Below are positions 1 to 11,316 of a stretch of DNA of 64,000 nt, piece by piece (position 1 is the stretch's first letter; the number at the start of each line of letters is the position of its first letter). Source of the DNA: Echinostoma caproni (Eukaryota > Platyhelminthes > Trematoda > Plagiorchiida > Echinostomatidae); NCBI GenBank assembly GCA_900618425.1, contig UZAN01039373.1:146546-210545 (forward strand). Direction: 5' to 3'. A program made the translations under genes and the position numbers. The notes under the pieces were generated by a model, which was not told the DNA's origin, made no database searches, and worked only from the letters and a program-made list of their open reading frames with translations.

Positions 1-1045
1 ATTTTGGCTAAAATTTTCGCTCAGTTTCCGTAGTACATGAAATGCATCCATACAACTCTGGTTTCCTGCACCTGAACTGTAAGCAAATCATCAAATCGAA
101 TCTGATTTGGTATGGCGAACTTAGAACTCAATGTCTGTTAGACAAACCAAAACAAGATTTTAGAAGGCGACTATGGGTCATGGGTAAAGAAATGATAACC
201 AAGGCTGGAGGATTTTGGGTTTTGCGATGCTTGATGAGAAAAGATTTGGTACAGATTGACTAACCGGTTTTATCTATCAAAATCAATTTCTGTCAGGGAA
301 GAGTTCAATGTAACTTTTAGGTTACAATGAACTTGGTACACAAACAGAAATCTTCCTAGCTAAATAACAATGGGGTGATACATGTATTTGCTATCCAAGG
401 GCATTTTTGAGCCTTTGATATACGCAACAGTCGATCAGAAACTAGTCGGATGACAGTTGTCAATTGGCTCACAGTACCGGATCACTGTTCACTAAATACT
501 GCTTAGGTAAACATACTTGTCCCGCAGTTATATATTCTATTTTCGAGATTACATCTTTTCTGGAAGTTCAGAAACAAACCAGGCACGACATCCATACATA
601 AACAACGGTTTTTTCTTGGCACTGAATGTTTTCTCATTTCTAGGCAAACCCAATGCCAGTGTCGGATGCTGGCCTGAAATCAGCCCTATGAACATTCTTA
701 CGTGCTTAAGTGGAGTGGAAAACCGAAAGATGAGAGACATGATTTACTGACGCCTTCCACATGTTGCGTATAACTCTTATTCCGGTTTGGTTTTGCAGCT
801 CGGCCGATAGTTCACAAAATGTTTATGCTAGGAATGTGCAAAACACGAGCGAAGCGTGATGTCGTAAATAAAAAGGATATTCGGTTTATTTGCCGTGTGA
901 AGCAAAACATGAAAATTCTCATGCGTAAAAACATCTGCAAATGAACAACCAATTTCGACGTTCGGGGTCTCTCTCTCTGCGGTTCAAACAGAAGTGGGAC
1001 TTCATCATATGTGCAAGGCCGACAGGGACAAAACGGTCATTATAC

Positions 1046-1226
1046 CTGGTACCGTTCAGTAGATTTGAAGGCGAATAGGTGACCGCGTTTGGTGTACAAC
1101 CTTGACAGGTCACATGGAATTGTATATCTTTTAGTCCACCAGATCGAATTGGATGGTCCCATGTGAGTTCAACTGAGGTCCCATTAATACGAACCGCATT
1201 CAGATTTCGCGGTGAACTCGGAGGGC
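1046..1226 (-). CDS. Eph: Eph receptor tyrosine kinase, exon with first fibronectin type III domain (partial gene)
   Basis: Eph receptors are single-pass membrane tyrosine kinases that bind ephrins on neighbouring cells. Their extracellular part is ligand-binding domain, Cys-rich/EGF region and two FN3 domains. Read on the minus strand after the acceptor tttcag (exon base 1226), this exon gives a typical Eph FN3 start: PPSSPRNLNAV, then SVELTWDHP and SGG, then the paired cysteines of VTCQGC. The phase fits the exon at 3681-3839, whose last codon is split as G|GC. A donor at GTATAA sets the lower end at 1046. This end is uncertain: the frame stays open to 919 and codes for VGLAHMM, which resembles the LLAHTNYTF strand of the same FN3 domain, so the true exon may reach about 960. 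The remaining domains (FN3-2, membrane span, kinase, SAM) would lie left of the window. Family assignment is secure. Subtype cannot be told. Confidence 0.85.
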
Positions 1227-3680
1227 CTGAAATAAAGTATGATTGAGCTGTTAGATGACTGGAGCTTCAATATAATATAAAGTCCAATATTTTCAAGGAT
1301 AATATTTGTACTCTTGAATATATGAGTTTTGGAGTGTGGATTAGCTATGAAAGTTGACTTCATCTTTTTTTACTTTTCTTCTTTTGGCTGGCTTGTTGCA
1401 TATATTATATAGTTCAAACTGCTTGCTGTGTATTAAGACCATCGTGCAAACTGGTTCGGTCGTGGACAAAGGGCAATCATATCCATTTATGATCTTTGCC
1501 ATCCGGTTTGCAATACTCACAGGTTTGATTTGAAGAGCGCCTCTAAAATTGTTTATTGGGTCCCACATAATCAAAGAAGGCAGCTCAAACGTGCCGGAGA
1601 AGCTGATGGCAATTTATTAGTAAACACGGATCTATGTGGACACAAGCGGTTAATACAAACTCTTCCGTTTCACTGCCATTTTCTAATAAAAATAAAAGAC
1701 CAAAGTGACTCAAGGAAATCACATCAGTTTCAGTTAACTATAAACAACCAACCATAAATCCCCCAGTCATGCTATGCTCTCAGAAGAACATTAATTTTGT
1801 GAGCCCTCCTCCCCCCCCCCCTAAAAGTACTTACTGCGGTGACCAATCGTTTAAACGTGTGTATTATTTTGTCATCAACTTGATACCGGAAGGCATGAGT
1901 AGCAATCATCCAGAACAATTATTTTCTGTCTATCATTTTACAGTTCCATTTCTCAAGATATTCTGTTTTGCTTGTGGTTAGAATTTATCACACCTTACTA
2001 AATGATGCTGAAACACACCTTACACATAGCAGAACTTGAAATAAACCAAAGGAAGATGAAAATTGTCTACAACCTAGTCAAATCGCAATGCTACATATAG
2101 CGACTAACAATTAACTGCTCTCACAGGAGACCATTTTTTCTAGTATTCTCCTTCCGGCTATTCGGAGAAGCCTGCATTGTCAATGGTATAAAGACCCTCA
2201 TCAATGAGCCTCTGTCTCCACGTTCCAATCCCGATTGTTGGTATCAGGACACCATTATGCCGATCCGAAAGACCTCTGCAACTCTAAAGTTGAGTGCAAT
2301 GGTCATATCAAGTCGGTTGCAGTGGTTCATTACAATTCCCCATAAACACTTCACAGTATGCATGTGTCCAATAGATGTACATTAGACATTTGCTCTAATC
2401 CACTTTCTCAGTAAGTCATTGAAAAATTCTTCCAAACCTGTCAGTTGTATTTTCTTGCTATTTGTCTGTTTTCAGTTCCGTTTCCCCATCCTTATTGTCA
2501 AACTTGAGTTTTTTGCCAATCCGAGAGAGCTGCTATCATCACTTGTAGAGGGAAATACACAGCGGGCTAAATCGAAATGATTATGAACGATCCATCAAAA
2601 TAGAATTGGGCAGTTGGGAATTTTAGAAAATCATTGTCAGTTCGTTCGAACATCTTTACAAGGTCCATGTCCCTCGTTGTTCAGAGGTCTAAGAATCAGC
2701 TTTTCCATGCTAATTTACGTGCAAATATAATCGTTTTAACATCAGACACACGGTCCAGAATTCGCTCTATAACTTAACATTATCTACTGCTTATGGAGTA
2801 AGAAACAATGGAAAAATGATAATTGTCAACAAATGATCAACCGCGGACGTGTGATTGTCCTCTGACATATTTCTGAAGCTTGCTCATAGAAAACGAACAT
2901 TCACTACAACGGGATACGGACGAAGGTTCTGGCAGCTCTTGCAATTAGGATTTCATGAAACAGCGCCTGCACAACCAAATTTCATGCACTGGGAAACGAC
3001 TGACTACTCTGGCGGTGGTGGCCAAGTGGTTAGGTCACCAACTAGTGACTTGGGTGTCCCGGGTTCAAACCGCCCCACCGCTGTCCGTCTTCCCTCTATT
3101 TATATTCTCCCTAGGCAGCCTTTGTATGGCCGTAGCCCCCTTCCTGAAATTTGACTGTACATTTGTTTATTCAAAAAATAGAAAAAAGAAGTTAAAAGAC
3201 ATTTATTACTTTCGTTTTCCTTTTAAGACGTATTAGTCTAATTGTCGCCTATCTTTCGGCGACTTTACTCCCACAATTCCGCACATTTTCCCGATTGACA
3301 CGCAAGTTGTAGAAAGGAATTTACAAGTTCCTCGGCGATTTTCTCTATTCGTTCCATATGACCTGAATGGCTACTTTCAGCCGATTCGACAGACAATCAT
3401 CCAATACTAGCATGGAACCAATTTTTCTACTATGGTCTAAAGGAAGTGCATAAACATAAATGCTTGAGACCAAACCCCAAAAATGTAATTAATTCGTATT
3501 TCGCATTTGTATATATTATTAAATACTCTTCTCATTATGATAACTTAAAAGGAAATTGGCATGTGGACTACTTGCATAGATCTGTTTAGAATAGGTGAAC
3601 CCGGCAAGACACTGTTTGCTCGAGGAAAATCCATCTGTTACGCCCATACACCCTCTCAACCACACGACAGGCACACTCAC
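1227..3680 (-). other. Eph intron
   Basis: About 2.45 kb between the cysteine-rich and FN3 exons. It runs from donor GTGAGT (just below 3681) to acceptor tttcag (just above 1226). It holds one tRNA-headed SINE (3011-3204) and a homopolymer C run at 1811-1821. I see no other coding exon in it. Confidence 0.75.
3011..3204 (+). mobile_element. tRNA-derived SINE, family A, copy 1
   Basis: The element begins with a tRNA-like pol III promoter. An A-box-like stretch, TGGCCAAGTGGTTAGG, is followed about 30 bases later by the B-box-like GGGTTCAAACC. It continues with a pyrimidine-rich middle, a TGACTGTACAT motif, TTTGTTTATTCA, and an A-rich tail ending GTTAAAAGACATTT. The copy at 9366-9540 matches it from head to tail, so it is a transposed unit and not a single tRNA relic. 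No hammerhead motif is present in this family. Confidence 0.85.
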
Positions 3681-3839
3681 CGAAACACGGATAATTCGGT
3701 GAACTGATTCGGGACAGCCGAAAATAACCGGGCAGGCAATCACACTGCAGTTGACCCAGATTGGTGGCCATCGAATTGAGTGGACAAACACGACACTGTC
3801 CGTTTCCCGCGATAGGTTTGAATGTCCCGCGAAGACAGG
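3681..3839 (-). CDS. Eph: Eph receptor tyrosine kinase, cysteine-rich/EGF-like exon 2
   Basis: The 159-bp exon has a clean acceptor (gatctgcag, exon base 3839) and a perfect donor GTGAGT after 3681. It translates as GTFKPIAGNGQC, RVCPLNSMATNLGQLQCDC, then LPGYFRLS and NYPC. This is the classic Eph pattern of GTFK, a CPxNS motif, CxCxxGY(Y/F)R and a final PC before FN3-1. The first codon is completed by the preceding exon (TGTGAAG|CC, giving C-E-A-C), and the last is split into the FN3 exon, so the frame is unbroken across three exons. In the receptor this rod-like region links the ephrin-binding head to the FN3 domains and takes part in receptor clustering (known for the family). Confidence 0.92.
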
Positions 3840-6539
3840 CTGCAGATCAGAAAGTTGAAATTGAGAAACAAATGGAGACTCTTGTTATCAAGGGTCAACA
3901 CCTGTGGTGTGCGTGACTGATATTATATTTTGCGGCCTCATCGGAGAGGCTTTTGCTTCGTCTCAGGTGAAGTTGCGCAACTGTTCGCACTTGACCAAAC
4001 TTTTCAACAGCATTATAATAGAGTTCAGTTCTCTAATCCACCAGCACTTTTAAACAATTTGAGAAGATTTACAGCTCATATGAACATTAACGTGATACAT
4101 GACGGGACCGTTTGAAAAACTATTAACACGAATAAAAACATAAAAACTTTTACAATGAATTGTCTTATACGTTATTGATCAAATTACCGTTTTTTGGGCA
4201 GCTCCTATTCCGCGTGGAGCAATAATATGACTTTCCTATTGGAGAATTATGAGGTAGGGTGCTGCGAGTCGCAGTGATATTGTTGCTGGCTTCTCAAAAG
4301 CAGTTCACCATGTTTCAGCCCTGCGCAGTATAGTGATCCGAACTCACCCTGGTCACCACCGTCCACAAATTCTACCATTTAGCATGAAATACCACCGTGA
4401 TAACCACACAATGCGAAGTGGAAGATTTTTCGATTTTCAGTCGGCTATCAAAGTTAGTAGTTTGTACTCTGCATCGTTGACTTATGATCATCTTCAGTAT
4501 TTCATGTTGCGCCTCTCAGTTTGCACGGGTCCAAGTCTGCAAATGAAGCTCCTGCAGTCCCCTTAAACTCTTCGTCTGGTATGAATGCGCGTTATCTGCC
4601 GACCGGTTCACCTCAGCCGTGCATGTGTTGGGGACTATTCTCCAAGATATGCATATATTCGTTTCCATTTTGTCGACGTAAGACAAATGACACCCGCTTA
4701 CTAGTTTATTAATGCGTATCTGTCCACAATCTGGGAAATGTCGGACTCCAACTTTGGAGTCTTTCCCGGAAGTGCACTCCCCTCCCCTTATTCAGCTACT
4801 GACTCAAAGAAGTTCGGAAAAAATGCCCGAAACTATATTTTTCGTCTTTATGTTACCAAAGTCACCGATAACAGTTTACGGTCATCCGATTTAAAACAAT
4901 TTGCAGGACTTTCGATTTTTCGTCCCTTACTGCAGTTGAACACATTTCCTTTTATCCACCTCACACAACGATTGCACATTTTGTCCCTAAAATATAAGCT
5001 GCATTTCCACACAGCATTGTTAATTTCATACTCAGCCCAGAATTGATTCGATTTTGATTATAAAGGGGGACACGAGGTTTTCATTCATCTCAATCCGTTG
5101 ATGAACAACTTACATGTTTCCCGTCTCAAAAAAATTGAACCTTTTGATATTGGATTTGATGATTACAAATCCCGTTGTTGTCACTTTGAAAGCCGAAAAC
5201 TTCACAATACGTATCCATGTGGCTTCCGCAGCCCCATGGCATTCTAGGTGAGTTGGTTAAAGTGTCGCGTCGACATTCGGTGAGGAAGGTTTTCCAAATC
5301 CATAATATGATATTCCCTCGCTGCACTGTATCGTCGAATCCAATTTCCTTTCTGTTGATAACGAGGCTGATGCAGGATTTTGCGAAAAGACTATGCTTTC
5401 TTTTATTTCAAAGGATAATTTTGAATGCGTTTTCCTGATTGAATGAACTGTAAAAAGTAACGGAGGCCGAAACAGGTGAACGCGAAAGATTAATTCGTTT
5501 GGTTATCTCTCGTCAGTCATCACTGCATCGCATAGTGAAATTATCTTGTTTCCCCGGGGATACCTCATAAATCGAACGGACTTTATTCCCAGTGAAAGAC
5601 CGAGCTGGGAAAGTGGTTAGTGAAGGAGGGCGGGAGCAGGAGATTTCAGGTGTGTTGCAATGGCAATCTGTCAGTTCTATTGACGATTATGGCTTTCCGG
5701 TGTGAAACAAGTAGCTCACATAAAATAAAATGCTTTAAATGGGTAGGGGGCAACCCAATCACTGATTTGACTCCCAGGCTTGTGTGAATTTCGGCTGAAT
5801 CAGTTTGTCTACAGGTGTTCCGCTTAGATCATTGTATTCACGCACTTGGAATATTTATTTTTTTCAGTAGAAATACTGCATTCGGAGTCTTGACTACACA
5901 TGGGTCTGTTTTTGTAAGATATCTGGATATTCTGGTATTCTAATGCCGAATCATCCATCACTGAGGTGTAGAAAGAAGACCAAAGAATAAGGGCTTTGTT
6001 TACGACAAAAATCAATGGGGTTAAATGAATTGATTAGCAATATCTTTGAACATTTGACTGAATGGGCATCAGCGAGTCACCGTTCTTTTTCTCCGAATCA
6101 CACGGCTTTTGTTTGAAACGCATGACTTTCAATTAATCCACCCTACTAATTTGTTGTCTGTTGTCCGGAAACTGTAAAGTTGCGCCCTTTACCTAGCGAT
6201 ACCTTCGACACTTGGATCGCCAAACTCGCTTTCCTCAAAAGAGACCCATTTACTTGACTTGCTGTCCTGCTTGGCCTTCCTTCGGTCAGTGGGCATCATC
6301 TTCGGTAGGCGTTACAGGAGTATTGAATTGCTGATTTCGGCTTTTGGTATCTGGTAAGGTCACATCCATGTTTGAATTACTGTGGTCCATGGAATCCGCT
6401 TTCGGACCTGCAAGCTCCTTGAAAATGATTTGATCGTTGATAAACCGCAGTAAGTCAGATTCGTTATTCTCGCCATAGAATGACCAACCTTACTCCTGAC
6501 AGTTACAGGTCATTTCCTTGGAGGTAAGAGATCAATTAT

Positions 6540-7310
6540 GGTAAGGAGCATAACAAACTAAGTTGTTGGAATAGATTCACTGGTGTTTCGTCGATGGTGG
6601 CGTGCACCGCATTTCTGTATTGCAACTGATAGTTGTCCGATTCTGACACTATCTTCGGGCTCTTAGATGGAAGGGCACTTTTAGTCGCTTGCAACAAGTT
6701 ATCCACTTTACCGTTTCAACAAGGATGACGTGACGCAGTGTGCACATTTTAGCAACTTATACTATCTAGCCACATTCTGATATTAGCAGCGCAAAACTGT
6801 GATCCGCTTTCGGTCACGAACACCCATGGAATCTCTTCTCGATTGGAATACTTTCGCGTAATCCGCATTATAAAGGATACCATAGAGGTACTGGTTATAA
6901 ACACATGTCAATTCGATTATGAATCACTTAGTGCCAGTGTATATAGATGACCGAAGAATGACCCACAGAATTCGGCCTGCAAAGGTTTTCAAGGAATGCA
7001 GCTCTCCAACTATGGTGTCCAGTTGCTTAATCATTAATTCTGCTCTTGCAGGTATGCTTGGCCGTTTGACAGGTGGGTTTGTTCAGGCTGGAATATCAAA
7101 AACCCGTAGAGCGGATAACTTCAAATTCTTTATCTTTAAGTGAACCTTGTGCAGATTTAGGATTGCCCTTTGCCACAGAGGTAGAAACACGGGGCGATCG
7201 TTGTGACACGTTACTGCTTTAGAATACGCACTACTTTCCTCACGATGGACGTAGAAGTATAGGAATGCTTTGCTCAGATCTGGGCTCCAATCCTTCGATA
7301 TGGTTCCCAA
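6540..7310 (-). pseudogene. Gypsy integrase relic
   Basis: The first part, DRPVFLPLWQRAILNLHKVH (about 7200-7140), matches the integrase zinc-binding lead-in RxVxPxxLqxxvLxxLHxxH. It is followed by a linker and LHSLKTFAG, in the place of the LHxDFAGP box, with the catalytic Asp replaced. The second catalytic block is IPWVFVTESGSQFCAANIRMW (about 6838-6770), in place of P..lvTDnGsqF; the Asp here is Glu. Further on, NGKVDNLLQATKSAL and YRNAVHATIDETPVNLF match the HPxxNGxxER...K and YR..pH.tT..sP.LLF stretches. Stops occur throughout. Confidence 0.8.
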
Positions 7311-7559
7311 GATGGCTGCACAATATCATTTGATGATTGTACACAGTTTCTCACAGTATACCGCACTTCAGGGGGGTGGGGGTGGGATAATGAAACGGCA
7401 TTTTTCGTTCGTAAAAGTCCTAAACCACATAGAAAGAAATTCAAATTGAGGTATCGCTTTCTTGGACGGTGCATTATGTCGTAACGTAGGCAGACAGTGC
7501 AATGCTTCATCTCTGCATCATCGCCACTGTCTATTTGAAAATCGATTTGTTTGAGGTTC

Positions 7560-7830
7560 ATATGTATTGCAGTGCTTGTTGCTCGGTTTCACAAGGAAGG
7601 AACCCACTCGAAACAGACACCGGACAGACCAATACACAACGAACGCTGCCCTCTGCCACTGCGAATATCCCGGTTTCGCATAGTTCAGTAAGCGGGAGAT
7701 GTAGACAGTCGTGCATAACGTATGGTGCCAACGCCAACATCTGAGGCGTCCGCAATCAGTGTTAGGCTTTTCGCCGGTGTAGCCGAGGCGAGTAATGGTC
7801 GTTCCGTTATTATACAAGTCATTTCAATTA
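7560..7830 (-). pseudogene. Gypsy RNase H relic
   Basis: The minus strand encodes LTLIADASDVGVGTI around 7770-7730. This corresponds to the RNase H start (L)xxxTDASDxGxGAVL, with the first active-site Asp conserved. Further motifs are blurred by stops. Its position between the reverse transcriptase and integrase relics supports the call. Confidence 0.7.
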
Positions 7831-8079
7831 GTATTTGTTAACATTAGGCGGTGCACTTCTAGACTGCTGCCTATTGAGTTGCTCAGGGCGGTTGGGCCTT
7901 CGGGATAAAACGTGAGCAGCGTCGGGCACACCATGATGAATCTCGGTCAATTTTGGTCTTTCGATGACTCCAATGCAGTAAGAGCTCGACAGTAGCCGGG
8001 ATCAGGACGATAGCCTTTCAAATAAACTGCAGAACCCAAAAGGTCCAGAGGACTGAACACGCATTTTGATGGCCAAGTA

Positions 8080-8498
8080 CAAGCGTCCTTTTATGCAAAA
8101 CGATCGAGAAATATGAGGAGACGGTCGTCGTGTTCATCCTTGGTTGTATCAAACACAATAAGATCGTCTTGATATGCCAGAACACAATCAATGGCGGGCT
8201 GTGATATGCCTGATTTAGTGCGCAGAGTGAACGACAAGTAGTTGTATTGGTACGATCTCCACGGTGTTTAAATGTTCGTGAAATGCAAGCATACTGGAAA
8301 AGAAAGGGGGAATTGAAGATATGCATCTTCCAAATCGATCTTTGAAAATAACCTGATTCTAGGGTATTGACGGCACAGTTTTTCAAGTTCCGTCGATAGC
8401 CACCGCATATTTGTGGTATATTCCCGGCTATCCGGACTGCGACCACAGTTTGTGTTGCTTACGAGGTTATCGTCGCGCGCGTGATGGTACCATGACAC
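8080..8498 (-). pseudogene. Gypsy reverse transcriptase relic
   Basis: The palm motif reads FSKIDLEDAYLQFPL (near 8350-8305), matching the gypsy-type FSKIDLxxAYxQIPL with the first catalytic Asp. About 40 codons later in another frame is the catalytic box AYQDDLIVFDTTKDEH (YQDD at 8174-8163), a variant of Y(L/V)DD, with the usual F.T..EH that follows. Next comes FLDRF and then a GYRPDPGYC-like stretch, as in LTR-element reverse transcriptases. At least one frameshift separates the two catalytic parts, so no active enzyme can be made. Confidence 0.85.
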
Positions 8499-9365
8499 TT
8501 CATTTTCTGGATGACCCGCTCACTCTGACCATATGGAATTTTGCACCATTTTTATGAATATCAGCTTATTATCAACTTCCAATCCGGCCGGGTGGGTGGC
8601 TGGAGCTCTTGCATTCCTGGAACACTTCGCGATCAGCCACTGCATATGAGTGTGGATACTCCGTGAGCAGCAGATGCTCAAGCAGCAGCTTCTTCAGGGA
8701 ATTATGAACATTTTCCGGGACTTCAGGAAACATCCAGTTTTTCAGTAGGGCATTCAGGTTTCGACCGCCCCGCAGTGAGAAATAATGCTCAACGGGTTTT
8801 CGGGCCATTCCCATTCCGGGATCTCGGTTGGATTGTTATGAAGGTTCAGTTGCACAGTACTTGGCAGTTCGATTTGGCGACCGTTCTGTATGTATTGCTT
8901 GATATTTTATTATTAATCAAATAATGTAACTGTTGAACCCATTCTGCCAAAAATTGATCATTACATCATTCACTGTGAACGCCCTTTACATGTGCATACT
9001 CAAAACCATTGTCCGATTGTTTATCGTCCTGTACTTGCCGTGTAATGTCGTTTTCACCCTCCCAATGATCGTGGCTACGACTGTTCTTCACATAGTTCGC
9101 TCATGAGCATGCATCATCAGCCGTGTCTCCCAAGTTCCATTATCTGTTTTGATTGGCAATATGTGTAATGCCTTCACATATTTCAATGATTTTTAAATCG
9201 TTCAGTGCTACAGTTTGAGGTTTGCATAGTAACACTGTTGTAATCCGTAGTTCATTAGCTTTTTATAAAAGCATGCTTGTTGAAAGACACCGTCTTCTGT
9301 ATTTTTACGCGTGACTCTAAGTGGATCTTTGTAGTATGTGATGCCAACAACAAATTTACATCAGC

Positions 9366-9540
9366 CGGTGTTGGCCAAGTGTTTAGGTCACCAATTAGTG
9401 ACATGGGTGTCCCAGGTTCAAATCACTCCACCACCGCCCGTCTTCCCTATATTTATATCTTCCCAGGCAGCCCCCTTCCTGAAAGTTGACTGTACACTTG
9501 TTTATTCAATAAATAGAAAAAGGAAGGTAAAAGACATTTT
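9366..9540 (+). mobile_element. tRNA-derived SINE, family A, copy 2
   Basis: Matches copy 1 (3011-3204) over its whole length, including the TTGGCCAAGTG head, CCCAGGTTCAAATC B box, TGACTGTACAC, TTTATTCAATAAATAG and tail GGTAAAAGACATTTT. It lacks an internal stretch of about 16 bases (TTTGTATGGCCGTAGC in copy 1) right after AGGCAGC. Base changes are spread along the element, which suggests both copies are old. Confidence 0.85.
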
Positions 9541-11313
9541 CACTTCATTTCATAGTTCAGCTGATTAATCCACACTCTGTACGATCAAGTTATGCGGTTT
9601 TCTGTGTGATCGGTAAAAGTCTCCTATCCTTTGGCATTCAAGAGGCAGTGATCGAGCGATTATGCTCATCAACATATTGCCTCGAAGGAGTTGCTTTCGA
9701 ATCCCACCACGACAAAAGATTGTTTATTCTGTCCATTTTATGCAGAACAGCCGTTTGTATTGTATTCCTCGACTTTCTGAAACTGTTCTTGTATCATTGT
9801 GAGTATTTAATTAGGGGGAAATAAACGGTAAAGAAATGTTAGGAAGGACTGATTATCGGAGGCCAATTTCTTATTATTCATCACACATATAGTCTACCTT
9901 TACGAATCGATTTGTAAACCTGATAGTTTGAAAAAATCTATAGGATTGACGAATCTTGATCCAGTTCATCTACTACGAGTGATCTCATTCCAGTCCTTCA
10001 GGGATAGAGTTCATCAAAGATCATCCGCACATTTATATTCAGCTCAGAGTTTTCGCACTTGGCCTTGTATCCGTTGAGTCGTTGATTCAAAATATTGGTG
10101 GTTTAACGCAAGTTCGTAGTGATCAGCTTTCAGGATAATTGAAAACACCGTGGTTTAAGTGTTTCATTGCTTTCCTTTTCGATCACTTGCCATACGTGTT
10201 TTTTCTCTACGAAGTACGCTGCCCATTTGTTTCGTAATGGATGCCCTTTGTTCCTCGCGATTTGTCTCAAAATGCTCGAAGCTGTAATTTTTGTTATCTT
10301 ACCCGTGTTGCACCGCTGGTTCAGCTGTGATAGGATTCTTGATGCACGGTCGTAGATTTGAAAGAAACTTTATCTTCTTATTTCCATGTGCTAATAATCA
10401 GCAGGTCTTGAAGACCTGGTTCGTTAATGAAAGTTTGTTTCATGATCTTTTGTCTTTCGTTCTCGTGGTGATCAAATGGTCCTTGATGTTTATTGTTTAT
10501 CAGCACCGAAGTTAACAAGACGTGTTATCGTCTTGTGCTTCTCTCATCCGCGTTTTTCACATTCTTTTTGGAGCGTTTGGTGCAATTCCGTTTCTGTAGG
10601 TTTCATTCTGTTGTTCAAAGTACAAGTAGTCCGATATGGGCTGTTTGGCATCTAGTAACATAAGGATATCAGTTATTTTAAAGTTGAACACAGAAATTTT
10701 GAAGGATCCGCAATTTCAGCATCTTTGTGCGTTTGGTTGTAAAACGGATGAAACGTTTAAAAGAATTAATAACGGGAATACTGGTAAACCAGCGGCAATA
10801 CCGGTTACTCAGGGCATGAAACGCAACAAAAATGATTAAATCGATTTAGACAGGCAAAACCCGCGCAGACAGGGCTGTGAGTCCCAGGTGTTCCTAAAGG
10901 TGCCACACGAACATGCTCCACAATTGGGTTATAACACGGACCAACCATATATATGTATATTGATTAGTAACCGAATTAAATGGGGTTACATTAGCAGTCT
11001 TTCATTTGTTGTCGGCTCTCTTATAGTCATCAACCATAGATGGGGCGAGCATTGTCGGATCAATCTCTGTGCAAGTGACGATAGTCAGCGCCAAATGGAT
11101 CAAATGAACGAGCTTTATCTATATCATGTAGTATTACCGTCACACCAACCACAGAAGCCAACTCAGATTACCAGGTAGTAGTTTGCAGGGCACGTAGTCG
11201 TACAAATCCGGTATCTAACTGACATTAGGTCAATTGATTAGTACTACGGAGAATTCATGACCGTTCTTGAGTCTGCCTAGAATTCTGGACAACCAACGTT
11301 TGGTTATTGGAAT

Positions 11314-11316
11314 NNN
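11314..11316. other. Assembly gap, 3 N
   Basis: Three undetermined bases inside an Eph intron. Confidence 0.99.

Larger units (their letters stand above)
6480..8814 (-). mobile_element. Degenerate Ty3/gypsy LTR retrotransposon, internal pol region
   Basis: On the minus strand, scattered over three frames, the domains occur in gypsy order: reverse transcriptase (about 8498-8080), RNase H (about 7830-7560), integrase zinc-binding region (about 7240-7080) and integrase core (about 7010-6540). Many stops and frameshifts make it plainly dead. No gag, protease or LTR pair could be recognised. Flanks to about 9050 and 6180 may still belong to it. It lies in an Eph intron in the same orientation as the gene. 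Confidence 0.8.

Noticed and set aside
9640..9712. tRNA-like stretch ending TTTCGAATCCCACC
   Set aside because: Only the B-box part is convincing. The acceptor and D arms do not pair.
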